From assembly GCF_024105655.1 (NCBI RefSeq), contig NZ_JAAAMH010000008.1:124001-188000 (forward strand): DNA of 64,000 bases, given 5' to 3'. This DNA is from Aliihoeflea sp. 40Bstr573 (GTDB taxonomy: Bacteria > Pseudomonadota > Alphaproteobacteria > Rhizobiales > Rhizobiaceae). The position numbers and the translations under genes were made by a program. This document shows, piece after piece, positions 53,972 through 61,641 of this stretch. The notes under the pieces were generated by a model. That model ran no database searches and had not been told where the DNA came from. It worked only from the letters and a program-made list of their open reading frames with translations. Positions within the stretch are counted from its first letter, which is position 1; each line of letters opens with the position of its first letter.

Positions 53972-54658
53972 TTAGCTCGAGAACAGCCGCTGGCCTGACG
54001 CGTCGGGCATCAGCACGGCGATCTCGGCGAGCGGGATGAAGGCGGCGAGCGGCTCGTCGTCTTCGATGGGGGTTGCGGAGAGCGTCGCCACCAGCGGGTG
54101 GAGCCGCGCGATCGCGGCCTGCGCTTCGAGCGCACCAAGAAGCCCAAGCCGAACCGCCGCCGTCGCCAGTGAGGCGACGCACTGGTAGCCGCTGATCGCC
54201 ACCGCCGCATCCTCGCCCACCCCCAGATCGTGCCAGACGAGCCCCTGGACGACGCACAGATGGCCGGAAGCCTGCCCCGCGCGCACAAGCTTTGCGTAGT
54301 CGTCGGCCGGCGCGCAGCCGAGCCGCCGATGCGCAGTGAGGAAGGCCATGCCGTTGCGCCGCGACCCGTGCCGGAGCACATCGATGGCAGTCGATGCCTC
54401 GACCTCCGCGTCCAGCTCCATGATGCGTGCGAGGTCGCCTTTCATGCGGTGGCTGCGGACCAGTGCGACGCGGTCGGCGCAGGTCCAGCGATGGATGAGC
54501 TGCGTGCGCACATAGGGCTCGAATTCGAAGCCGCCGAACCGGTCCGCCAGCAGCGACGAGGCCTCGAGGCCTTGCGAAAAGGCGAATCCGCCGGAGGGGA
54601 ACGCGCTGTCGGCGTGCTGCATGACAAGCAGAAGGCCGGCGCGGGGATCCGTAGTCAT
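53972..54658 (-). CDS. ureF: Urease accessory protein UreF
   Basis: The 228-residue helical protein has the UreF motif [20 protein letters not shown] and [20 protein letters not shown]. It regulates the GTPase cycle of UreG during nickel insertion. Its start overlaps the ureE stop by 4 bases. Confidence 0.92.
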   Translation of the reverse strand: MTTDPRAGLLLVMQHADSAFPSGGFAFSQGLEASSLLADRFGGFEFEPYVRTQLIHRWTCADRVALVRSHRMKGDLARIMELDAEVEASTAIDVLRHGSRRNGMAFLTAHRRLGCAPADDYAKLVRAGQASGHLCVVQGLVWHDLGVGEDAAVAISGYQCVASLATAAVRLGLLGALEAQAAIARLHPLVATLSATPIEDDEPLAAFIPLAEIAVLMPDASGQRLFSS

Positions 54659-55107
54659 GCGGCGTCCTCAACGAGGCTGACGCGGTGCTCCGATAGCATG
54701 GGCGCAATGCGGTCGAGATAGATCCTGGCGTCGCCGTCCTGCGCGACGAGCAGCATCTCGCCATCGAACCGGACGCGCCAATGTAGGTTGCCGGCATGGT
54801 AGCCGAGCTCCAGCGCGTCGGTGGCGCTGGCGGGACGCAGGCGCAGCCAGCGCTGTTCGCCGGCGCGCACGATCACGGCGCGGTGTTCGTCGAGGTGCAG
54901 CACGGCGCCGTCGGAGAGCTTCTGGTCGCGCGGCAGGGCGATCGCCACGGTCAGTCCGCTTCTCGTCGTCTTCATCAGGCGGTGGCGTTCGAGATCGTCG
55001 CCGGACACCTCCAGCACCTCGACATGCCCATGGTGCCCGACCCGATGGAGGAGTTCGGCCATGTCCGGTTCTGAAATGTTGCCGATCACGGATTCGACAC
55101 GCAGCAT
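54655..55107 (-). CDS. ureE: Urease accessory nickel chaperone UreE
   Basis: The 150-residue protein has the peptide-binding and metal-binding UreE domains, with [20 protein letters not shown] and the nickel-site region [15 protein letters not shown]. There is no His-rich tail. It is the first gene of the urease operon; the ANTAR-type leader with its terminator (55224-55297) lies about 120 bases upstream of its start. Confidence 0.9.
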   Translation of the reverse strand: MLRVESVIGNISEPDMAELLHRVGHHGHVEVLEVSGDDLERHRLMKTTRSGLTVAIALPRDQKLSDGAVLHLDEHRAVIVRAGEQRWLRLRPASATDALELGYHAGNLHWRVRFDGEMLLVAQDGDARIYLDRIAPMLSEHRVSLVEDAA

Positions 55108-55223
55108 GTTGGCCCTCGCTGAGGCGACGTTGAAACTTCAGGCGCCCGTGGGAGTGGATCCCGAGGCGGAGTGATTGGGAAATCGGCGGTCAGCCTCGAC
55201 CGAGAAAGCTGGCAGCGGAAAAC

Positions 55224-55297
55224 AAAAAAACCCGCCGCTCATGATCCACGAGCAATACGGGCTACACTGCCGCGCAGCCTCCAACGCCATTGTTGAA
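55224..55297 (-). promoter_or_regulatory. ANTAR dual-hexaloop antiterminator between amiR and ureE
   Basis: On the minus strand, P1 is TTCAAC/GTTGGA (55297-55292, 55285-55280) with hexaloop AATGGC. P2 is GGC/GCC (55271-55269, 55262-55260), extendable by a C-G pair past a bulge, with hexaloop AGTGTA. Both loops have A1 and G4. The P2 3' arm overlaps the 5' CCCG (55261-55258) of a terminator: CCCG/CGGG outside, GCTCGTG/CATGAGC inside (55253-55247, 55243-55237), followed by seven T (55230-55224). AmiR would prevent termination and admit polymerase into the urease genes. Confidence 0.75.
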
Positions 55298-55322
55298 CGC
55301 CGCAAGAATACGAGCCGAGGCT

Positions 55323-55943
55323 CTATTCCTTAAGCTTATTGGGGTCGATTCGGGCTGTCAACAACTCGTGGGCATTGATGATCGCGGTCGCCAGTTCGTC
55401 CATCGGGATGCGCTTGGCCATCGCCTGCTGGCGGATCGTCTCATAGGCCTCCCTCTCGTTGAGGCCCTGCGATTCCATCAGGATGTTCTTGGCCTTCAGG
55501 ATCTTGTTGTTTCCGGCCAGCTTGCGTTCGAGCTTGCGCAGGCGCTTGTTCGCCTCCTGGCGCTCGAGCCACAGGGACCGGGCGATTGTGAGGTTCGTCA
55601 GCAGCCCGAACGGCCTGATCGGACGCTCCACGACGGCCAGTGCACCGCATTCCAGCACCACCTGGAGCGTGCCGGGATCCTCATAGGAGGTGACGGCGAT
55701 CAGCGTCGGAGGCACCCGGGTGTTGAAGCTGCACAGTTTGAGAACCTCGCGCCGCCGCTCCTGATCCACCGAGATGAACACAATGTCGGCGCTGGGATTG
55801 ATCGTCTCGGGGAGCGGCCACGTCGTCTCGCATTTGCAGCCCATGCGGTGAAGATGCTCCACCAGTGCATGGCCCTCACTGTCCGGCGCGTGAATGACCT
55901 GGATGTGCAATCCCCGAAAGTCGCGAAGAACCTGAACGGCCAC
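55323..55943 (-). CDS. amiR: ANTAR-domain antiterminator AmiR
   Basis: The 206-residue protein has a degenerate receiver-like N-terminal domain (ADIVFISVDQERRREVLKLC; no phosphorylation site), a coiled linker (LRKLERKLAGNNKILKAKNI) and a C-terminal ANTAR domain (ILMESQGLNEREAYETIRQQ, then AMAKRIPMDELATAII). In Pseudomonas, AmiR binds the amiE leader RNA and stops termination, and is held inactive by AmiC until an amide is bound. It follows amiC by 10 bases in the same operon. Its own downstream region and the leader at 40026 both hold ANTAR-type RNA sites. Confidence 0.92.
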   Translation of the reverse strand: MAVQVLRDFRGLHIQVIHAPDSEGHALVEHLHRMGCKCETTWPLPETINPSADIVFISVDQERRREVLKLCSFNTRVPPTLIAVTSYEDPGTLQVVLECGALAVVERPIRPFGLLTNLTIARSLWLERQEANKRLRKLERKLAGNNKILKAKNILMESQGLNEREAYETIRQQAMAKRIPMDELATAIINAHELLTARIDPNKLKE

Positions 55944-55953
55944 CGGCTCGATC

Positions 55954-57102
55954 CTATGCCCGCCGCACGAAGGGAGCGCTTCCCCAATCGTCCAGGGTCG
56001 GCGCGATAAAGTAGGGGTCGGGTTTCACACGAATCGGCGCTTCCCATAGAATATCGAATGCCCGCTCGGCATTCACGCGCCCGATTCGGGGCCACAACTC
56101 GGTGTGGTGATTGGCTGGATCAATCCGGACCATGCCCTGCGGCGCGTCGAGTTCGATCCCGCCCAACGCGCGGATGAGGTAGTCCGGATTGTCGGTGCCC
56201 GCCTTATCAAGCGCCCGCGCATAGACGTAGACCTGGAAATAGGCCGCCTCAGCACACGCGGTGACCGGTTCGGTGATGCCGAACCTGGCTTTGTAGGCCG
56301 CGACGAACCGCTTTGCGGCTGGGGTCTGGACGGTCTCGAAGAACGGAGCGGAGGAGAGATGCCCCTTCGCCACCTCCGGCTGCATCGTCCTGATCTCGGC
56401 CTCGCTTGTCGTGATTGCTGCGATCGGCATGGCGGCGGCGCTGAAGCCAGCCTCCGCATAGGCCTCGTAGAACATCTTCACGCCCGACCCGACCACGGTT
56501 GAAATGACCGCATCGGGAGCGTGCTTCGATATCTGCTTGATGGCCCGCTTGAAATCGTCGGGCTTGGCGTCCAGCGGCACGTAGATCTCGTCGAGGATCT
56601 TCCCGCGCGCCTGAGTGACGAGATCGGTGATGACCCGGTTGGTCTCGTAGGGAAACACATAGTTCGAGCCGACGAGGATGAAGCGCGACCCGTGATGTTC
56701 CATCAGGTAGCGCGCCAGCTGAAGCGCGCTCTGGTTGGAAGCCGCGCCCGTGTAAAAACACCGCGGCGAATATTCGAAGCCTTCATAGAAGGTAGGATAG
56801 AACAGCAAGCCACGAAAGGCTTCGATCTCGGGCAGGATGGCCTTGCGACATGACGACATGTAGCCGCCGAACACGATCCGCACCCGATCCTCTGCCATCA
56901 GCTTGAAGGCAAGCTCGCGATAGATGCGCGGCGACGCCTTTGGGTCATAGTCAACAAAGCTGATCGGCCGGCCGAGCACGCCGCCCTGCGCATTGATCTC
57001 CTCGATCGCCAGATGGGTGGCGTTCGCCATGGTTGTCTCGACTGCCGACGTGACGCCTTCCCTCGAGAATAGGACACCCACCCTCCAATCTTCTTTCACC
57101 AT
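55954..57102 (-). CDS. amiC: Amide sensor AmiC
   Basis: The 382-residue protein has the type I periplasmic-binding fold (WRVGVLFSREGVTSAVETTM, LLFYPTFYEGFEYSPRCFYTG) but no signal peptide, so it stays in the cytoplasm like Pseudomonas AmiC. It is a paralogue of the binding protein at 40229. It would bind AmiR in the absence of amide and release it when amide binds. The start at 57102 is used because upstream codons cross a terminator hairpin. Confidence 0.9.
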   Translation of the reverse strand: MVKEDWRVGVLFSREGVTSAVETTMANATHLAIEEINAQGGVLGRPISFVDYDPKASPRIYRELAFKLMAEDRVRIVFGGYMSSCRKAILPEIEAFRGLLFYPTFYEGFEYSPRCFYTGAASNQSALQLARYLMEHHGSRFILVGSNYVFPYETNRVITDLVTQARGKILDEIYVPLDAKPDDFKRAIKQISKHAPDAVISTVVGSGVKMFYEAYAEAGFSAAAMPIAAITTSEAEIRTMQPEVAKGHLSSAPFFETVQTPAAKRFVAAYKARFGITEPVTACAEAAYFQVYVYARALDKAGTDNPDYLIRALGGIELDAPQGMVRIDPANHHTELWPRIGRVNAERAFDILWEAPIRVKPDPYFIAPTLDDWGSAPFVRRA

Positions 57103-57125
57103 TCGCGTCCGCCAATCGCCCCTAG

Positions 57126-57203
57126 AAAAAGTAAAACCCCCGGTGCACGCCGTGCACGCGGAGGCCTCATCGCCACAAATCTCGAACAATCCCTGTTCTG
57201 AGA
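57126..57203 (-). promoter_or_regulatory. amiC leader with terminator and two hairpins (possible third ANTAR site)
   Basis: On the minus strand, a strong terminator has arms CCTCCG-C-GTGCAC (57164-57152) and GTGCACCGGGGG (57148-57137), then TTTTACTTTTT. Upstream is GGC-GATGAG-GCC (57174-57163), a hexaloop with G4 but not A1, overlapping the terminator arm. Before it lies a long stem (57203-57180) whose loop starts AGGGAT, with A1 and G4 but closable as 5 or 7 bases. The layout copies the other two leaders with weaker motifs, so autoregulation by AmiR is possible. Confidence 0.45.
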
Positions 57204-57429
57204 CACCCTATTTAATCCTCGTAGTCCATGGAACGCAACAATTTTCACGATGCATCCATGGTCGCGCTTCTCGTCCTTTCTGGTGGCTGTAAGCTTCGGG
57301 CGTCCTCAGGCTGTCGGCAGACGCCTTATTGGGTCGCGCGTAGAGTGGTGCAAGGTATCGGGTGTCGCGGCCTTAATGGCGCTGTCTTAAGTGGCTAGTG
57401 GACCCGAGACGGCTCTATCGGGGGTGCAA

Positions 57430-58118
57430 GCAGGCCAGATGCCGGCAACCTCGGCGGCTTCCTGTACCGCACGGTGCCACTGCCGCGACGAGGTCGGATC
57501 GGTGCCGCTGTGTCACGGGAACAGCCAGCGATGGGGCAACATCACGCCCCGCCGCTTCCTTCGCGCCACCACAGTCGCAACAGTTCCAGGAGTTGCGGCG
57601 AAAGCATGGCGTTGCGGTCCTTGCGTCCCTTGCCCTGTTCGACCCGGATCAGCATTCGCGTCGAGTCGATGTCGTCGACTTTGAAATGCGCGACCTCAGA
57701 AACGCGCAGACGCGCGCCATAGGCGACCGACCGCCGCCTTGTATTTGATCGCCGCCTCGAGCAGCCGTGCGGCTTCCTCCACGCTCAGAACGTCGGGCAG
57801 CTTGCGTAGATTGCGGATTATGACCAAAGTTCGCGCGAGATCCCGACGGTTAAGCGTCACCGTGAACAGAAATCGCAGCGCCGAAACTGTGCTGTTGACT
57901 GTGGCCGGCCCCACACCGTTCTCATGCTGGTACAACTGGTAGTGCCGGATGTCCTTGGCGGTTGAGGTGTCAGGAGGACGCCCCAGGAAAGCAGCGAAGC
58001 GACGGACATGTCGAACATAGTCGTGCTGCGTATGGGATCCCAAACCTCGCATCACCAAGTCTTGCTGCATATATTGGCGCAGCGGTGTGATCGGGGCGTC
58101 AGTCTGCAAAGTCGCCAT
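57430..58118 (-). pseudogene. Decayed tyrosine recombinase of the type found with IS91-like elements
   Basis: The N-terminal part (58118 to about 57740) has a SAM-like core-binding domain: MRGLGSHTQHDYVRHVRRFA and GVGPATVNSTVSALRFLFTV. Near 57735 the frame shifts, and the next frame continues RLRVSEVAHFKVDDIDSTRM and VEQGKGRKDRNAMLSPQLL. A second shift near 57555 leads to RGVMLPHRWLFP, then further homology before all trace ends near 57430. The catalytic C-terminus with the Tyr is missing. It marks past insertion activity at the right end of the first element. Confidence 0.75.
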
Positions 58119-58391
58119 GGTAAGTTCCTCTCGTTAAATGGAACTCCCATGGTCGGCGCGCCCACCGCGCCCCGCTTAAAGGCTGTCTATACTGTGCCAT
58201 CTTAGGCCGCGGCGCCCCTCCCGCGAAGCGGTTCTTGCAAGAATGCGCAAAGCTGCCATGAGACGAGATGGAAGATGAGTTCTGTCAAGCGAGCTTTGAT
58301 TGCTTCATAGCATTGGCCCGCCGGGCCTCGACCAATGGTAAGAAGGGGTGATGCGAAGTCACATGAATCTCTAACGATCAGGCAACCGGCT

Positions 58392-60068
58392 TCAACAGAT
58401 GAAATTAAGCGCAACACTGTATTGGCGGTAGCGCTCCTCCGCTACCAACGGTGCAGCCCCCACGGGTGCGGCGTCTTCCTGTAGGAACGGGGCCAGCGTC
58501 GCCTCGACCTCGATCGTCATGCATCCATCATCATCGCGATCGAGCGTGATCGATCGGATCAGTTCCCGTACGATCGGCGCAAGCTCGCCCATATCGTCCA
58601 TCAAGTTCAGCGCCATTTCCAGCCGTGCGCATGGCGAGCGGAGAGGGTCAGTCGCTCTTCCCATCAACTTCCCGGCGAAAGCATTGATCGCGGTCGGGTG
58701 CAGGACGACGTTGTTGCCCTTCGGCAGGCTGGCGAGTTCCTGTTTCAGGTCGTCACGCTCTGCGCCCTGCGCCTTCATTCGAGCGTCTATCGCGTCCTGA
58801 TCGCCCTTCCCCGCCATAAGCAAGTCGAGTAGCCGGTCGTTGTCCTTGGCGATGGCGGCTATACGAGCCTCGATCTCCGCACGGCGACGATGCTCGTGCG
58901 CCCCTTGCGCATGTCGGGCCTCGATATAGCGACGAGCATAAATTTCGATTTGTTCGGGGCTGGCGAGTTCCTTCGTGAGGCTTTGAATGACCAGTTCCTC
59001 CACGTCGGCGAGATAGAAGGTCTTCGGATCGGGGCAAGCTCCGCTGTTGACGTGCGCAGAACACCGAATGCGTGTCCGGCCGGACTTGTCGACGCCGGCC
59101 ACGGCCATGCCGGAACCACATGCGCCGCACTTTAGAAGGCCGGACAGGAGACGCTTGGGGCGTTTGTGTATCCCGATGTTATCCGCCCTGCCCCCGTGCG
59201 ACCGTCCGGCCATTAACGCCTGAACGGCTTTGAATAGTTCGTCAGGCAGGATACGCAGTTCGGGAACAGCGGCGGACTTCCAATCGCTTTCGGGATTGGG
59301 CCGGGATACGCGCTTACCGGTCGACGGGTCTTTGATCATCCTGTTCTTGTTCCATACGATGCGGCCCACAAAGATCGGATTACGCAACATGCCTGTGCCC
59401 CGGACCGCGTACCCGACCAAGGCGGATGGCGACCATAGCTTCCCCCGTGGTGGCTTCACATGTTCGGCGTTCAACCGCTTGCATATGGCCCGCGGGGAAA
59501 CGCCCTTGGAGTAGTCCTCAAATATGCGCAGGACGATCGCGGCTTCGTCTTCTACGATGATGGGCTTGCCGGGGTTCGCCGGATCAGGACGGTAGCCATA
59601 CGCTTTCCCGCCAGCCGACAGTCCCTGTTTGATCAGCCCGGTCATGCCGCGCCGGACTTTATGGACATTTTCTTCCCGGAAGAGTTGGGCGAACATCGCC
59701 TTCATTCCCACCATAGCGGTGCTGGCTTTGCCGCCGTGGACTTCGATGATCTCGATGTTGTGGAATAAGAGACGCTTGTAGATGCCCGCCATGTCTTCCA
59801 TGTCGCGTGAAAGTCGGTCCAACGCCTCGACAACAATGACGTTAAACTCGCCCGCGTAGGCGTCCCGAAGCATCCGTTTCAGTTCATGCCGGCCATGCAT
59901 CGATGCGCCCGACACGGCCTTATCGGCGTATGTCGCGACGATCTCCAATCCCTCCCGTTTTGCGAAATCACGGCAGAGATCAAGTTGGTCTTCGGTGCTA
60001 CGCTCGTTTTGACGGTCGGTGGAGAAGCGGGCGTATGCAACTGCCTTGGTCAGTTCGGCTGAAAGCAT
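58392..60068 (-). CDS. Large serine recombinase (integrase of the second element)
   Basis: The 558-residue protein has the catalytic domain AVAYARFSTDRQNERSTEDQ (Ser16) and LSRDMEDM, a recombinase domain (GKAYGYRPDPANPGKPI) and a zinc ribbon (GLLKCGACGSGMAV, later NSGACPDP), then a coiled coil. It is clearly diverged from the recombinase at 21162. The start at 60068 overlaps the stop of the RHH gene (TAATG) and has AGGA at good distance. The C-terminus LVAEERYRQYSVALNFIC crosses the second att site. Confidence 0.92.
   Translation of the reverse strand: MLSAELTKAVAYARFSTDRQNERSTEDQLDLCRDFAKREGLEIVATYADKAVSGASMHGRHELKRMLRDAYAGEFNVIVVEALDRLSRDMEDMAGIYKRLLFHNIEIIEVHGGKASTAMVGMKAMFAQLFREENVHKVRRGMTGLIKQGLSAGGKAYGYRPDPANPGKPIIVEDEAAIVLRIFEDYSKGVSPRAICKRLNAEHVKPPRGKLWSPSALVGYAVRGTGMLRNPIFVGRIVWNKNRMIKDPSTGKRVSRPNPESDWKSAAVPELRILPDELFKAVQALMAGRSHGGRADNIGIHKRPKRLLSGLLKCGACGSGMAVAGVDKSGRTRIRCSAHVNSGACPDPKTFYLADVEELVIQSLTKELASPEQIEIYARRYIEARHAQGAHEHRRRAEIEARIAAIAKDNDRLLDLLMAGKGDQDAIDARMKAQGAERDDLKQELASLPKGNNVVLHPTAINAFAGKLMGRATDPLRSPCARLEMALNLMDDMGELAPIVRELIRSITLDRDDDGCMTIEVEATLAPFLQEDAAPVGAAPLVAEERYRQYSVALNFIC
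58427..58447. other. Second tRNA-derived attachment site (14-bp repeat copy 2)
   Basis: CTCCTCCGCTACCA (58434-58447) is identical to the tRNA-Met 3' end at 21192-21205. Here it is also part of an inverted repeat GGTAGCG (58427-58433) / CGCTACC (58440-58446). It lies inside the 3' end of the second recombinase gene and again encodes VAEE in the same frame. It is read as the junction between two tandem elements. Confidence 0.65.
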
Positions 60069-60238
60069 TACACGCATTCCTTCTTGGAAGTGCTCTCCAG
60101 AACCGCCGCGTTTTTGTAGAGGTGCCGTTTGAGTATCTGGACGAGCTGGCCATTCATGCTTCGACCATCCTCTCTGGCACGCTGCCTCAACAATTCTTTG
60201 AGCGTAGCAGGCAAGCGAACGCGCAAAAGCTCCGTCAT
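60068..60238 (-). CDS. Arc-type ribbon-helix-helix protein, upstream of the recombinase
   Basis: The 56-residue protein has an RHH fold: TELLRVRLPATLKELLRQRA, then GRSMNGQLVQILKRHL. It is translationally coupled to the recombinase by a 1-base overlap. It is divergent from another RHH gene, and the intergenic region has two copies of a palindromic 13-mer. It could regulate integrase expression. Confidence 0.75.
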   Translation of the reverse strand: MTELLRVRLPATLKELLRQRAREDGRSMNGQLVQILKRHLYKNAAVLESTSKKECV

Positions 60239-60264
60239 GATCATTCTCCAATGCCTCACGAAAT

Positions 60265-60329
60265 GTCCACGGTGGACCACAGAAAAGATAATTGGGAGAG
60301 CGGATTGTGGTCAACCCCACGGTGGACCA
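60265..60329. promoter_or_regulatory. Paired operator sites between divergent RHH genes
   Basis: CCACGGTGGACCA occurs at 60267-60279 and 60317-60329, exactly 50 bases apart. The first copy is within the palindrome GTCCAC-G-GTGGAC (60265-60277). They sit between and partly cover the likely promoters of both RHH genes. Confidence 0.6.
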
Positions 60330-60339
60330 TATTTGGCTT

Positions 60340-60609
60340 ATGTCGAGAGAAGACCCCCCACTGCGCATCCGCCTTCCCGCAGCCTTAAAGTCCGCAGTCC
60401 AAGCCCGCGCTGCGGAAAACCGGCGAAGCATGAACGCGGAAATTGTTCGGCGGCTTGAATGGAGCTTGGAAGCCGAACAAGATCATCAGCCGGGGCAAGA
60501 TAGCGTTCGGCGGCTACTGCAAGCAGGCCTTCCGGCAGAAATCACCAATTCAGACCGAATTGCCAAACTTGAAAGGCGTCTTGCCGAACTTGAACGGAAG
60601 TCCAAGTGA
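60340..60609 (+). CDS. Arc-family RHH DNA-binding protein
   Basis: The 89-residue protein has an Arc-type RHH (PPLRIRLPAALKSAVQARAA, then RRSMNAEIVRRLEWSLEAEQ) and a C-terminal coiled coil (RIAKLERRLAELERKSK). The start at 60340 places the RHH at the N-terminus; the open frame extends upstream through the operator. It probably binds the 13-mer repeats. No obvious toxin partner is adjacent. Confidence 0.75.
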   Translation: MSREDPPLRIRLPAALKSAVQARAAENRRSMNAEIVRRLEWSLEAEQDHQPGQDSVRRLLQAGLPAEITNSDRIAKLERRLAELERKSK

Positions 60610-60906
60610 CCGCCGATTTCGTATCGCTGACCGGGGAAGGCTCCCTCCTAGGCACCGCGCGCCTATAGGAGAGGAGAGTTGTAAGCCAGATCGCTTGAAG
60701 CCGCTGGCGAGGTCTGGACGCGCTTGGCAGCGCCCTCGGATATGAAGGTGTGCTGGAGACAAAGGTCGGCCAAATTCCACCGTGTTCAGCGCCTTGCATT
60801 TCGCCGACACCGTATCGATCCGAAAAACTGACCAATCTCTCGCTGAGCAAAGCCGTTAACTGTCCCGGTCTATCGTGCTTCTCATCCAACACGGAGGCGC
60901 AGGGCA

Positions 60907-61614
60907 ATGGCAGGACACGAAGTCACGCGACGCGAGTATATGCGCACCTTACATCGCGAAATGGGACCGAACAAATCCTCCGTTTGTGCAGCCTATGCGG
61001 AAGGTGAGCGTGCTGGCATGGTCACGCGCCATCGGAATAGCCATGATCAGAGCCCGGAAGATTATGCGAGAGCACTGTGGGATGATGGCGTAAGGAAAGG
61101 CTGGCTTATTCTCGGCGATGGTCACACTTCACCCCCGCTGTCAGTGCTATCCGTTGCTGAACTGCTGGTCCTTCACGCACAGATCGGCGAGGAGCTACGT
61201 GACAGGGGCATAGTGCGCAGCGCGAATAATCCAACTGGTGATCTGGCCGAGTATCTGTTCTGCCGCGCCTTCGGCTGGCAGCAAGCACCAAATTCCGAAC
61301 GGGGCTATGACGCCACGGGAGCAGACGGTACGCGGTATCAGATCAAAGGTCGCCGCATCCATAGCCGCAACAAGTCACGCCAGCTTTCCGCGATCCGAGA
61401 CATCGAAAAGGGCCACTTTCAGCAGCTTGCGGCAGTGCTGTTCAATGACGATTTTCAGGTCATGAAGGCGGCGCTAGTTCTTGCCAAGCTGGTGGTAGAA
61501 AAGTCCACCTTCATAGCCCATACCAACAGCAACAGGTTCATGTTGCGCGACGACGTATGGTCTGCTCCCGGTGTCCGCGATGTCACCGCCGAGATTGCAG
61601 CGGCGATGCCGTGA
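60907..61614 (+). CDS. DUF6998-like hypothetical protein with nuclease-like motif
   Basis: The 235-residue protein has a helical N-terminus (MAGHEVTRREYMRTLHREMG) and a C-terminal domain with NPTGDLAEYLFCRAFGW, GYDATGADGTRYQIKGRR and HFQQLAAVLFNDDFQVMKAA. The spacing of Asp in YDA and Q-x-K in YQIKGR resembles a PD-(D/E)xK nuclease variant, which is inference. The domain looks like DUF6998, seen near restriction systems; I recall the family but could not search. It lies 560 bases from hsdR, with a broken gene between. Confidence 0.6.
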   Translation: MAGHEVTRREYMRTLHREMGPNKSSVCAAYAEGERAGMVTRHRNSHDQSPEDYARALWDDGVRKGWLILGDGHTSPPLSVLSVAELLVLHAQIGEELRDRGIVRSANNPTGDLAEYLFCRAFGWQQAPNSERGYDATGADGTRYQIKGRRIHSRNKSRQLSAIRDIEKGHFQQLAAVLFNDDFQVMKAALVLAKLVVEKSTFIAHTNSNRFMLRDDVWSAPGVRDVTAEIAAAMP

Positions 61615-61641
61615 TCCTGCGCACTGCTGGAGAAATCTACC

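Larger units (their letters stand above)
21192..58447. mobile_element. Integrative mobilizable element (about 37 kb) in tRNA-Met
   Basis: The unit is bounded by the 14-bp repeats at 21192-21205 and 58434-58447. At its left end are a serine recombinase, toxin-antitoxin pair, AlpA regulator, relaxase traA, oriT and traC/traD. No coupling protein or T4SS genes are present, so it would be mobilised rather than self-transmissible. Cargo includes methylamine (N-methylglutamate pathway), amide and urea catabolism. The extent is inferred from the repeats; an alternative is that the mobile part ends near 28.65 kb and the rest is older DNA. Confidence 0.55.

Noticed and set aside
51000-53975. A 991-codon open frame on the plus strand opposite the urease genes
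   Set aside because: It is antisense to well-supported ureG, ureC and ureAB, has no family resemblance and follows from high third-position GC.
58202-58417. A 71-codon minus-strand frame between the recombinase remnant and the second integrase
   Set aside because: No recognisable domain, no clear ribosome-binding site, and it overlaps the recombinase stop; the 58119-58391 gap has no supported gene.
58427-58447. A second tRNA gene at the right junction
   Set aside because: Only the last 14 bases match tRNA-Met; no cloverleaf can be formed around them.
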